The translations under genes and the position numbers were made by a program. A stretch of 43,948 nt of DNA from Ministeria vibrans ATCC 50519 (taxonomy: Eukaryota > Opisthokonta > Filasterea): NCBI GenBank assembly GCA_943704425.1, contig CALSCP010002192.1, forward strand, positions 7,679 to 51,626, given 5' to 3'. Under the pieces are notes generated by a model. The model was not told the origin of the DNA and did not search any database. It saw nothing but the letters and a program-made list of their open reading frames with translations. Below are positions 1-10,471 of this stretch, piece by piece (within the stretch, counting starts at the first letter, position 1; each line of letters starts with the position of its first letter).

Positions 1-40
<40 letters not shown>

Positions 41-97
41 AAGTAATAGACGCACGCACGCACGCACAAAAAAAAGAAAAAAAAAAGAAAAAAAAAA
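1..97. repeat. Simple repeats: (GA)n, (GCAC)n and A-rich tract in a myosin intron
   Basis: Bases 5-37 are (GA)n, about 50-67 are (GCAC)n, and 68-97 are A-rich. On the minus strand this is the pyrimidine-rich intron just after the donor at 99-100. No coding potential is visible. The next myosin exon lies beyond the left edge. Confidence 0.9.
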
Positions 98-100
98 TAC

Positions 101-3100
101 CTTGCGTCATAGGTGCTCTTGCGACCGCGGAAGGTCTCGCTGGCAAAGAGTTTCTCGCGCAAAACCCTCTTGCGGCTCGCCGATAGAGAGAGACGGTATT
201 TACGACAGCGCCAGCGATGGTGCATCTTCTCAAGCTCCTCGGAGACCTTGCGAAGGTTCTTGCGGGGCGTCATCCAGGTACCCTTCGCCGTGGGTGAGTC
301 GCGCGGAAGGGAGCGCGACAAACGCGTGAGCCAGAGAAACTTTTGCAGGTTGATCATGAAACGTTTGATGATGGGTGCGGCCCAAGCGCGCGGACGAGCG
401 TAGTTTCGGCAGCGCCATTGGTGGTGGAGGGAGCGCAAGATGGACGACGTGCGCATCAAGTTGCTTGGGGGCTTCATCCACCGCTTGTCGATGGGCGAGT
501 CGGACGGGAGTGAGCGAGAGAGTCGCATGAGATACTGATGCTTCTGGAGACCTTGCATGAAGCGTATGATTATGGGGGCGGCATGGGCACGGGGACGCGC
601 GTAGTTACGGCAGCGCCACTGGTGGTGGATCTTCTGGATGAGATTGCTCAGCTTGCGCAAATTAGACGGGGGCTTCATCCAGCGCTTGTCAATAGGCGAG
701 TTGGAAGGCAGGTTCTTTGCAAGACGCATGAGGAAGCGGTAGCGCTGCAGGGCCTTCATGAAGCGAATGATGACGGGCGCGGCGGCGGCACGGGGCCGGG
801 CGTAGTTGCGGCAGCGCCACAGGTGATGCATCGAGCGCAGGAGGTTGTTGGTTTGGCGACAGTTGACGGGCGGCTTCATCCAACGCTTGTCAATGGGCGA
901 GTCAGTGGGCAACGCCACTGACAGACGCATGAGGTACTGGTGCTTTTGAAAGGCCTGCATAAAGCGTGTGAGGATGGGCGCGGCCCAGGCACGCGGACGC
1001 GCATAGTTGCGACAGCGCCACTGATGGTGCATGTAGTGCAGCAGGTCGTCAGTCTCGCGCAGGTTGGAGGGAGCTCTCGGCCAGAAGAGATCGGCAGGCG
1101 ACTCGGAGGGCAACTCGCGCTCGAGACGTTGCAGATAGAGGCGTTTTTGCAGGGCAAACATGAAGCGAATAAGAATCGGTGCGGCCCAGGCGCGTGGGCG
1201 AGCGTACTCTCGACAGCGCCACTGGTGATGGATGTATTGCAAGAGGTTCGACGCGGGCATCAGACTGTTGGGGGCGTCGGGCCAGGCATTGTCAATGGGC
1301 GAGTCGGAGGGAAGTTCGAGGTAGAGGCGCTTGAGCCAGCGGTGACGTAACACCTGGCGCAGGAAGCGCTGGATGATGGGCACGGCCCAGACGCGCGGAC
1401 GGCAGTACTCGCGACAACGCTGCACATGATGGAGTCGCTGGATGATGCTAGCTGTCGTGGCGAGGCTTCTGGGTGCCGGTGGCCACGAGCAGTCAGTGGG
1501 CGACTCGGTAGGCACTTCTTGAGAGGCGCGCGTGAACCAGCGAACTCGGAGAAGCGCCTTCATGAAGCGTTGCAGGACGGGTGCGGCCTTGGCACGGGGA
1601 CGCGCGTATTCACGACAACGCCACTGATGGTGCATGTACTGGAGAACGTCGCTGCCCATCTTGAGATTGCGGGGCGGCGTAGGCCAGCTGCGGTCAATAG
1701 GCGAGCGCGTTGGCAGTTCGCGAAGGAGCTTTTGGAGGAAGCGAACGCGTTGAAGGGCGGCCATAAAGCGAATGAGAATGGGTGCGGCCTTGGCACGGGG
1801 GCGCGCATACTCACGACAGCGGTAGAGATGAAACATGTCGACGAGAGCCTGGTGACCCGCACTGAGGTTCTTGGGGGCGGTCGGGAAGGCTCGGTCGATG
1901 GGTGAGAGGGACGGCCAGGCCTTGGCGCACCGCTTGAAGTAGAGGTGAAGTTGGAGGCGACGGAAGAAGCGCTGGAGAATGGGCGTGGCCCAGGCGCGGG
2001 GACGCGCGTAGCGACGACATCGCTCCTGGTGGTAGATGTACTCGAGTTCGCTTGAGACATGAGCAAGGTTGCGGGGCGCGATGGGCCACTTCTTGTCGAT
2101 GGGTGACATGGTTGGCAGGCCCTCAGACACGCGAGTGAGCCAACGGTAGCGCTGCAGACCCGCCATGAATCGTTGAAGAATGGGCGTAGCCCAAGCACGC
2201 GGGCGAGCATAAGCACGACACTGTAGAGAAATAAGAGGAACGAGAGTGAGACAAGTGAGTCAGAGAAAGAATATTGAACGAAAATTATAACAATAAAACA
2301 ATAATAATTATATCAATTCTCTTACGCGCATTTGGTGGTAAATATATTCGATGATATCGGAGGTGCGCTGAAGAGAAGCGGGTGCGTCCATCCAGTGCTT
2401 GTCGATGGGAGAGAGAGAGGGAAGTTGGGTGGAGAGACGCGTGAGGTAGCGGTAGCGCAGGAAGCGACGCATGAAGCGAGTGAGAATGGGAGCCGCCCAA
2501 ATGCGCGGGCGCATAAAGTTGCGACAGCGCCACACGTGGTGGAGGTCTTCAAGGAGCAAAGCAGTCTTTTCGAGGGCGGGCGCCGCGGGTGGGTAGGAGT
2601 CGTCGAGGGGCGAGTCGCTGGGCAAGAGACGGGCATACTTTAGAAGGAAGTTGACCTTTTGCCACTGAAGCATGAAGCGCGAAACGATGGGACCAGCCCA
2701 CTTTTTGAAGCGACGAATGTAGCGACGCCACGTGAAGTAGCCTCGCACAGCGGCCTGAATCTTGATTGCGGAGCGCTTCATAAGCTTGTAGCGCTGGCGC
2801 TGGCGGTAGCCACGCCACTGTGCCGAAATGAGGATCTGGGCGGCACGCATGTGCTGGTAGTGGCGCCACTGGTACCAGCCACGGTAGACGGCCTGAATAA
2901 GCGTCGCAAGACGATGCAGGCCTTGGCGACGACTATCTTCGAGGTGAAACACCGTGCGCGGCTTGCGCACAAAGACCTTGGTGCGACCAAAGGCAAAGCC
3001 CTCGGCGGTGATGCCAAGCTCGGCCAAAATGTAGTTGGTGGCCTCACGCGACGGTACACGCTCCCAGTAAGGCCACACGTCGGGAGTGAGCATGCGGTAG

Positions 3101-4541
3101 CGCTCGACGAAGCGCTCGTAGGTCTGACGGAATGCAAACCCCGCACGACGCACGCGAACATTCTCGAGAAGACCCAAGTAGCGACACTGGTGACGCACAA
3201 GGTCCTCCTCAAACTTGTGGGCCTTCTTTTCATCGTTGGGTTTGATGCAACGCACGTAGTGGGGCGTCTTACTGAGGAGGTTTTCCATGAGCGACTGCAT
3301 GCTCACCTTGAACTGAGCGCCGGCGGTGGGCGGGCGCTTCTTGCTGCCGCCCGAACGATGGAAACCCTTGTCGGAGCGACCGTCTGCGGAGTTCGACGAA
3401 GACTCGCCGTCGGGGAAACACGCCTTGAGGAGCGCATGGTCCGAGTTGAAGCAAGCATTCTTGAGGTCCTTGAAGAGCAAGTCACGGTTCTTCTCGAGAA
3501 ACCCCTCTGTGTTGTAGTCGACGTCGCCAGCGTAGTGCTTGAGTCGGAAGCACGTGTAGGCAATTTGGCGGTTGCGCGACGAACCGTAGCTATCGTAATG
3601 GGGGTGCGAGGCGTAGCGTTCGTCGAGGTCGGCAAGAAAAGCCTCGTCGCTGGCATTGCCGGGTCGCAGGCACATGTCGTCGAGGAGCGCGAGAATGCCC
3701 ACGGTGGGCTTTTCGATGAGGTCGCAAATGATGCGGTTGTTGAAGTAGGCGACGGGAGTCCATTCGATGCCCTCGGCTGCGTACTCATCCTGCTCCGACT
3801 TGAGCGTGAGCTCGATAAAGATTTGTTGGAGCTTCTCGTTGCAGTGGTTGATGACGAACTGCTCAAAGGTGTTCGAGGTAAAAATCTCAAAGCCGTAAAT
3901 GTCAAGGACGCCAATGCAGCGTGTCTTCTTGCTCTGCTTGCCAAAGACCGCCTCGCGCGACTTGCGCAGTTTGGAGTTGATACGTTGAATGACCCACGAG
4001 AACATACGGTCGTAAATGGCCTTGGCAAGAGCATCGCGCGCAAACAGCGCCATGGAGTGGTTGAGTGGCGACTTGACCGACTCGCGCACCGTCTCGACCG
4101 TGCGGTTTGTCAGTGCTTCCAGCAGCATGTCAGTTGGGAGTTTGACAAGCGACGCGGCCAGTTCGAGAGCTATGCAGTGACGCATATTTTAATGAGCAGC
4201 ATGCCGAAGGAAGTAGGGTATAAATGCACAACTTACATTTGCGGTCGACTGGAACCGCCTGTTCCTCTCCAGTGAAATCAATGTTTCCTATGTGAAGGAT
4301 GGCGGCAAGAAGCGAAAAGAGTAGGCTCACTTCGGTCTGATCAAAGCCAATCAGATCGAGTCCGTTCTAAACAAAGCAGGCAATCAGGTTTTGCGCACTG
4401 CTCCGTGTTTTCTTCTTTTTATATATCGTTGTACCTTTGTCTCTTTGTAGGCGAGCGTATCGTCAATGGTGGCAACACGCACACAGCCACTGTCACTGAG
4501 ATAGCGATATTGCATTGGGTCTCGCTCGAGCTTACAGAAAC
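101..4541 (-). CDS. Class I unconventional myosin heavy chain with 12-repeat neck (partial at both ends)
   Basis: Actin-based motor, expected at membranes and cortex. Exons: 4435-4530 (acceptor possibly 4541), 4237-4366, 2326-4169, 101-2220; phases agree. Visible motor parts: LLFSLLAAILHIGNIDF, switch II DIYGFEIF, class-I-like FEQFVINHCNEKLQQIFIEL, and RCIKPND followed by VRVRRAGFAFRQTY. Three IQ motifs follow (around IQAVYRGW, SAQWRGYRQRQRY, IQAAVRGY). Then come twelve 67-residue repeats, then ASETFRGRKSTYDAR, which resembles the start of a myosin I TH1 domain; the last exon ends at 101 with GTATTT, so TH1 continues off the left edge. The TEDS position appears to be Glu (inferred by counting back from the RDALAK block), which would suggest no need for heavy-chain phosphorylation. 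The front of the motor (P-loop GESGAGKT, switch I) is absent: upstream there is only an (ATT)n array and then the neighbouring gene's stop at 4987. That is either an assembly join or a truncated gene. Confidence 0.9.
180..2700 (-). repeat. Twelve tandem 67-residue coding repeats in the myosin neck/tail
   Basis: Units start (minus strand) at 2700, 2499, 2193, 1992, 1791, 1590, 1389, 1188, 987, 786, 585 and 384; the 2499-2193 step includes a 105-base intron at 2221-2325. Units 1-11 are each exactly 67 residues (201 bases); unit 12 has one extra residue. Each unit begins WAAPIIxRFM, has a basic and aromatic helix-like stretch, then LPSDSPIDKxW, xAPxxL, and ends LLxxIHHQWRCRxYARPRA. Units are well conserved as protein but visibly diverged as DNA, so this is a selected protein repeat and not a fresh DNA duplication. 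Unit 1 is the most divergent (WAGPIVSRFM). Confidence 0.93.
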
Positions 4542-4557
4542 CTATAAATTATATTAT

Positions 4558-4640
4558 TAGGAAAAATATGAAAATAATTATTATAATTATTTTTATTATA
4601 ATTATTTTTATTATTATTATTATTATTATTATAATAATTA

Positions 4641-4739
<99 letters not shown>

Positions 4740-4762
4740 TTATTATTATTACTATTATTCTT

Positions 4763-4823
<61 letters not shown>

Positions 4824-4881
4824 ATAGTATTCTTATTATTATTATTACTATTCTTAGTATTCTTATTATTATTATTATGAG

Positions 4882-4947
<66 letters not shown>

Positions 4948-4957
4948 CTATTATTAT
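4558..4957. repeat. Long (ATT)n microsatellite
   Basis: About 400 bases of (ATT)n with occasional ATTCTT, ATTACT and ATTAGT variants. It lies between the first visible myosin exon and the stop codon of the next minus-strand gene at 4987. It encodes only poly-Ile or poly-Asn in open frames, which are not real genes. About 215 residues of the myosin motor should lie upstream of 4541 but are missing here, so this array is a suspected misassembly or collapse point. Confidence 0.95.
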
Positions 4958-4986
4958 TCAAATTTTCACTCTAAACTTTTATCCGT

Positions 4987-7093
4987 TCATTTTCTTGGTC
5001 GAATGGTATAGGAGATGCTGGGGGAGGAAGTGAGAATAGGGGCGATGGGACAGGCGACGGACTGAAGCAGGCCGTTTCGCGAGACGACAGGTTCGCCATC
5101 GAGAGCACATAGAACATGGTGGCCCGGCGAGATGTCGTCCACCTGGAAGGTCTGTGTGCCCCACTGTGGGTTTCCGGGCAGCGACACTTGCGCGGTAGTG
5201 TTGGTCAGCAACACGCTAGTGTAGCTGTGGCCGTCGAAGAGGAAGGCGGGAAAACGCACACCAAATGCGGTGATGTGGTCGCCCGACAGTGACGCGCGCA
5301 CTTGTACACCCGTTGACGGACTGAGTGTGTACTCTTCGGTGACACGCACCCTGTCGAGCTGGTAGTGAACGGTAAAGGCAACGCTGTCGGGCTGCGGCGT
5401 ACCGTTGGGCGCAAAGTCAATGTTCTTAATGTCTTTATAGCTGGAGTTGGCGAGCGACGAGAGGGTGCCGTCCGCGGTGGTCCAGAAAGCGCCAATGGCC
5501 AGACCGCCGTGTTGCTGTTCAGTGCCCGCCGAGGGCCCCAACAACGACTGAAGCGGACCTTGGTGCACGCGCTGCAGTCCCGATGAGTCGTAGTGGGGGT
5601 CGGCGGCCGTCTCAAGCTCGACATACAGACCGGCGGCATTGGCAAAGATCTTGTTGAGCTTGGGAATGCGGAAAGCAAACCCTCCAACCTCGGCGGGCGC
5701 CGCACACTCAGCAATAGTATCGTCCATGTAGAGCAGCGCCGTCGCCAGCATCGACGCCGGCAGCAGGTTGTACTGCGCCTGGTACGAGTAGCTCTCGTAG
5801 CCCCAACGCAGCGACGGATCAAAATGATTCTTGATGATCTGCAGTTCGCCCGTCGGCTCGTTCTGCCAGCGACGCACCGACTGCAGCGACAATCTCGACG
5901 CCCGTTTATACTGGCAGTGGCTGTCGGCACTTTGGTCCGTGTCCGTCGCTCCCAATTCGTACAACACCGTCATGACCGCCTCGTTCCACTGGTGCTGACT
6001 GCTCCGCCCACCCGTCTACATTTACAACAACAACAACAACATCATCACCATCAACGGTTTCAATCAAAAGACAACACGCCACAAGAACAAGTACGGGTAT
6101 TTCGCCACGAGGGCTCTGCATGATGAGAGAGACAAGCTTGCCGCGTCGCATGAGCTCGGTGAGATCAGCTGCGTGGGCGCCTGCATAACCCTCGCGCAGC
6201 ATCACCGCAATGTACTTGCGCGGAAAGGCATCGTATGGCATAGGATTAAGGCCGTCCATGCCACTGTGATCCTCGTAGTTGCCGTTGTCCGTCAGCGCCT
6301 GCGACTCCCATTGCTTCTCGAGCTCCTTCTTGTACCAATCCGGCTCCGTATTAAGTCCCGCCTTGTCGCGCAAATATTCACCCGCAACCGCCACTAAACC
6401 CCAATTATTGCCTAAGTTAATGTATGCCTTGTCGGGATTGATGGCACGCAGCATGGTCTCCCATTGTGCCTTTTGCGACACGGAGACGTACTGACTGAGA
6501 ATGCGATATGCAAACTACAGAAGAAAGGTCTGGTTGGTCAAACGCGATCAGGCACAAAGGACCGCAAAGGAAAGGTACCATAAGTGGCATGATATAAAAG
6601 TTGCAGTGGCCCTGTGCGCACGTGACGTCGACGAGGGCCGTCAGAGAGAAGTTGAAGGCACGAATGGCCGACTCGAGCAACACTGCACGCTGTTGCGTGT
6701 GGTTTCGCTCGACGAGCGTTGCCGCCGCAAACGAGTAGCAGGGTGTCGAGTATTGGATCTCTTCTTTGGCATACTTGTCGATAATGGCGCCCTCTGCGTT
6801 CTGCTGTGCCTGAAAATGCACCACAATCCCTAAAAACAAACAAACCGAAATCAACACTCACTCACGCACACACACACACACGCTCTCTCTCTCTATCTTG
6901 CTCTCTTCTCTATACCTGAGATGGTATCCAGGTAGTCGGAGGCAGAGAGGCCGGTCGGCGCGACGGGAGCCGCCTGCGAAGCGAAGTGGACTGCCTGCGA
7001 GGTGACTTGGGCGAGGGGAAAGGCGCCAATGGAATAGGCGCGGGCAGAGCCGCCAGTCAGTCCAATCAGAGTCAACGCGATGACCACAAGCAT
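4987..7093 (-). CDS. Secreted enzyme-like protein of an uncharacterised family (possible polysaccharide-acting enzyme)
   Basis: Exons: 6916-7093, 6579-6829, 6095-6514, 4987-6015; total 625 residues with all phases consistent. The start at 7093 gives a clear signal peptide (LVVIALTLIGLTGGSARA). The middle is helix-rich with motifs NLGNNWGLVAVAGEYLRDKAG, PMPYDAFPRKY, and IPTGGRSSQHQWNEAV, which is split across an intron. The C-terminal part (from about residue 430) looks beta-rich, with GVRFPAFLFDGHSY. I recall similar proteins in bacteria and fungi annotated only as hypothetical; the layout suggests an (alpha/alpha)-toroid followed by a beta-sandwich, as in several polysaccharide lyases and hydrolases, but I cannot name the family. 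The QHQWNEA block and adjacent Arg/His residues are candidates for an active site. Spliceosomal introns and base use match the neighbours, so any transfer would be old. Confidence 0.75.
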
Positions 7094-7513
7094 GGGGTTT
7101 GGTTGCAGTCGAAATAACAAATGACAAAAAAAGTAATGACTCAATGTCAAAAGTCAAAACCAGACTGTACGTCGTATACCCGACAAAACAAAGAGCAGCA
7201 CTATACTTCCGCCGCAAACTTTAAAACGAGAATGTCCGGAAAGAAACCCATGAACCCATTGCTACACGTATGAGCGAGAAGAATGTCTAGAGGCACACGT
7301 AGACCCTGTACACGGCAGTCCCCGGTTTAGCGGCACCCCTCAGGCTCAATGCGCCGGAGGGCCCTCGAAAGGCAACGGGAGAACTAGGTGCCAACGTTCA
7401 CGAAACTCTGATAAAGAATTATTATCAAAATAATTATAATTATTATTCGTATAATAATATTATTATGAAAGAACTTAACCAAAAGTGTATTCAAAAAGAC
7501 GAAAAACAAAAAA
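7094..7513. other. Intergenic spacer
   Basis: 420 bases between the start of the secreted protein gene and the stop of the V-ATPase d gene, both on the minus strand. It should hold the promoter of the former and the 3' end of the latter. I looked for a tRNA or other RNA in the GC-rich part (7310-7400) and saw no cloverleaf or conserved TTCGA box. About 7410-7470 is AT-rich. Confidence 0.6.
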
Positions 7514-9408
7514 TCACCAGGCAAAAGGCGCAATGTAGTTGTCAATCTTGGATTTGTTCTGCTGGCTGATGCACTCGGCAATCCACACAATGTTACGACA
7601 CTCCTGCTCCTTCAGCTTCACAAACTGTTCAAACCAGAAACAACATGAGTCAGAGACACATGCACCAGCACACATGGACACATAACACAAATAGAGACAA
7701 GAGCAAAAATTCGCAATGAACCGTACCGCGTAGAATTCGCCATAGTGGAACTGCTGCTCGAAGGAGAAGCCGTTGAGCTTGACCTCATGCTCGAAGAACT
7801 TGTCCTCCAGTGTCTTGTCGGTGGCCGTCGTGCCAATGCCGTCAAACAGGTTGCGGTAGTCCTACACCACACGACGAGGACGGAAGGAAAGGTGGTTGTC
7901 AGTGATGTGAAGGAAGAACAAGGTGTAGACGCGTACGGCGTAAAACTCTGCGACAGCGCGCACTTGGTCGAAGTCGTCACAGCGGGCGAGGCGCTGCAGA
8001 CCCTCGGGGTACAGCTTGCCGCAAGTCGGGTACAGCTTCTCGCGTTCGTCACGCTGAAGCTCAGTGCCAAACGAGTTGATCGTGATCATAAACGCACGTC
8101 GGTCCGCCTCAAACTACAACACACACACGCACACACATCAGTTTTGAAACGCTCTCGTTTTTTTTTTTCTTCGTTTTTCTATGCGTACTGCAAGAATCTC
8201 GCCCATTACTTCGCCTGTGGCGCCTCCAAGAGTCTGGCAGAACTCATGGAAGTCCTCAATGTACGCCTTGTAGAGAGTGTTGCGGATGATTTCAACATTC
8301 ATCTCGTCAAGATCGTGCTCAGACAGACAATTGACAAAGTAGGGCGCTAAAAGAGAAACAAAAAAAGGTGCCGTGAGTCAAACAGCAAGCGGTAGAACGC
8401 GGCGTGGGTCTAGCAGTCTCACCAATGGGAGTGTCGACAAGGACAGAGTTGTACAGTTCGGTGGGACTGGTGGCAATGGTGAGCGAGCCCATCGACTCAA
8501 AGAGACCCAAGGGGTGGCACTTGGGGAGCAGTTCGCTGAGGTCACGCTCGTGAAGGGTGCCTGTGATTAGCAGGATGATGTTGTCAATCCAGTAGCCATA
8601 AGTGATGTAGTCCAGAAAGGTCGCGAGAGGCTCGACTGCGTGGTTTCGCAAGTGAGTAAACTCGTTGACAAACTTCTCCGTCAGCTTGTCCGACACTGTA
8701 GAGACGGCCACGGGCGAAGCCTCATTGGCAAGAAAGTTGCCGTAGCTACATGTGTGAAGAAGAAGAGAGGATGGCAAGTGAAAGAAGTGAGTGAGTGAGA
8801 CAATGAAACAATGAGAGGAAAAAAAAAAAGAGTGAGAGAGAGAGAGAGAGAGAAAAACACATCAAAACACATCGATGTTGTTTGAAAGCTTACCCTGTAC
8901 TTTGAAGATGCATTTTCATGTCTACATGGCATGTCGGGCGATAGGAAGAGAGAAGAAGAAAATTGTCATCAAGGATTTTTTTTTCTCTCTCTCTCTCTCT
9001 CTCTCTGCTCGTACCGTCCAGGGTTTCGCACTGGACCAAGTTCAGGTAGTCTGACGGGCGCAGGATCTCAGCCTTGAGGCCGCGGAGGAGACCTATGCGA
9101 ATGGATGAGTCGCGTTGGGCAGCGGAGAGGGGAGGCAAAAGGGCAGAGGCAGAGAATGGGAAAAAAAACGCACAGAGAATGCGTTGGAAATGCCGTTCAA
9201 CGGGGGCAATGCAGCACGGGGTGGAGAGGGGTGTGTCACAAGGGGTCTTGGTGGGCCCGTCGGGGTGGACGCGCGCGCCAATGGCGAGAAACGACGAAGG
9301 AGAGAGAGAGTAACGAGCGCCGATGACAGTGTGTCGTGGTGTCCGAACCATACCTTCAAGATATCCGTCGTTGACATTGAAGTAGTACTCTGACTGTGAA
9401 AGATGCAT
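7514..9408 (-). CDS. ATP6V0D: V-type proton ATPase V0 subunit d
   Basis: Couples the rotor of the V-ATPase membrane sector to the central stalk, for acidification of endosomes, lysosomes or contractile vacuoles. Eight exons: 9354-9408, 9015-9092, 8894-8921 (only 28 bases), 8423-8745, 8189-8346, 7937-8113, 7727-7861, 7514-7624; total 354 residues against about 351 in humans. Diagnostic blocks: [127 protein letters not shown]. It is soluble, with no signal peptide or TM segment, as expected. The start at 9408 aligns with the family N-terminus. The close match leaves little doubt. Confidence 0.97.
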
Positions 9409-9510
9409 GTCGAGTCTCCGTTGAGTAGAGTGTATTAAAAAATGAGTGCATCAATTTAAAATTAATACTATTAATTATTCGATCGTTCCTCTTCGCCCTG
9501 GGCCTACACC
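9409..9510. promoter_or_regulatory. Very short divergent promoter region
   Basis: Only 102 bases separate the start codons of the V-ATPase d gene (minus) and the claudin-like gene (plus). It contains an AT-rich core (about 9435-9480, with AATTTAAAATTAATAC). No clear TATA box position can be fixed. Shared, bidirectional promoter function is inferred from spacing only. Confidence 0.45.
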
Positions 9511-10296
9511 ATGCCTCGGGCTTCCGAGTTGGCACTGTTGAATCGTCGCCGTACACAACCCCCTCAACAGACACCGGTGGTGGTCGAGGGTGTGCCAGAA
9601 CCACCGCCTCCGCGTCGCGCGCCCCAAACACGAACTCGTCGCCGAATTGTCCTGCCGAATCGACCCCACCCACTTCCAAACGGCAGTACGTTGACACATG
9701 CATGGATGGAAGGCAAGTAAACCGTCGTACTCTGTGTAGTTTTGCTCGTCACCTGCATTTTGGCGATATCAGTGCTGTCCGTTCTTGTCTCCATCGCCCT
9801 CTCCGAATGGCTTCGCAAGGACGTCACCGGCCTCATTACCTCCATTGGGCTTATACGTTACTGCGTGCCCAGCTACGAGCAGCAAACATATTGTGGGCTC
9901 ATTCCGTCCGAGTCTCTCAATGGCACTTGGAACTTCACCATTGCCCTTAGCTCTCTCGGCCTCCTCTTTGACGCCTGCTCACTCGCCTGTTACATTCGAG
10001 CGTTTCGCTATGGCAATGCTGTGCGCGGCGGCCGTCTTTGTGGCATCATTGCAGCGTTGTTCTTGCTGTTGGCGCTGGTGGTGTTTCCTGCTGGCTTCTC
10101 GGCGGACGTCGTCGGTGGTGTGCCGTACAAGCTGCCTCACGACACGTCTATTGGCCTCGCCTTTGGCATGTTTGTTGCTGGTACTCTCTTGTGTGTTTCC
10201 GTCGAGCTAGGCGCTCACAAGCTGTCGCAGCGCGTGCCTCCCTGGCCTCGTCGCCATCGCAACGTGTCACTCGCTCAGCGTATTGGCTTACTTTAA
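9511..10296 (+). CDS. Claudin/PMP22/SUR7-like tetraspan membrane protein
   Basis: Two exons, 9511-9685 and 9740-10296, joined phase 1 through donor GTACGT; 243 residues. The N-terminal 58 residues are basic and proline-rich (cytosolic). Then come TM1 (LLVTCILAISVLSVLVSIAL), a first outer loop, TM2 (FTIALSSLGLLFDACSLACY), TM3 (LCGIIAALFLLLALVVFPAGF), a second loop, and TM4 (GLAFGMFVAGTLLCVSVELG). The first loop carries GLIRYC, eight residues, then C: the spacing of the claudin signature G-L-W-x-x-C...C, with Ile in place of Trp. An NGTW glycosylation site follows. Claudins, PMP22/EMP, LHFPL and fungal SUR7/PalI proteins share this fold, so the exact subfamily is open. The start codon is the first in-frame ATG after the divergent promoter. 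Confidence 0.7.
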
Positions 10297-10471
10297 CATG
10301 TTTTTTCTCATTTCTTTGCATGTAACAAGAACAAGTAAAACATTAATAATATAATAGGATTGTTTTATACTCTACAGTACTTTGGGAGTGGCAATGTGTA
10401 AAATGATTAATATATTATTTCTTTTTCAATAATAAAAGGTACAGTACACACGCTCTCACTCTCTTTCTCGC

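Noticed and set aside
538-1905. Plus-strand frames that look like repetitive proteins (EALQDGCGLGTGTRV type)
   Set aside because: They are the complement of the myosin repeat array; the minus frame matches the motor, IQ and TH1 context and carries the conserved residues.
2659-4275. 538-codon open frame on the plus strand opposite the myosin motor
   Set aside because: Antisense shadow of a clear myosin motor; no independent motif, and it is long only because of the GC-rich codons of the real gene.
4532-5011. Long open frames coding poly-Asn (minus) and poly-Ile (plus)
   Set aside because: They are translations of the (ATT)n array, with no other composition.
5593-6123. 176-codon plus-strand open frame opposite the secreted protein gene
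   Set aside because: Shadow frame spanning an intron of the real gene, with Gln/His runs from the intron's CAA/CAT repeats.
7300-7400. Possible tRNA or rRNA fragment in a GC-rich spacer
   Set aside because: No D-loop or T-loop consensus and no cloverleaf could be drawn on either strand.
9713-9739. GC-AG intron of 27 bases in the claudin-like gene
   Set aside because: Too short, and a GTACGT donor at 9686 gives a 54-base intron in the same frame.
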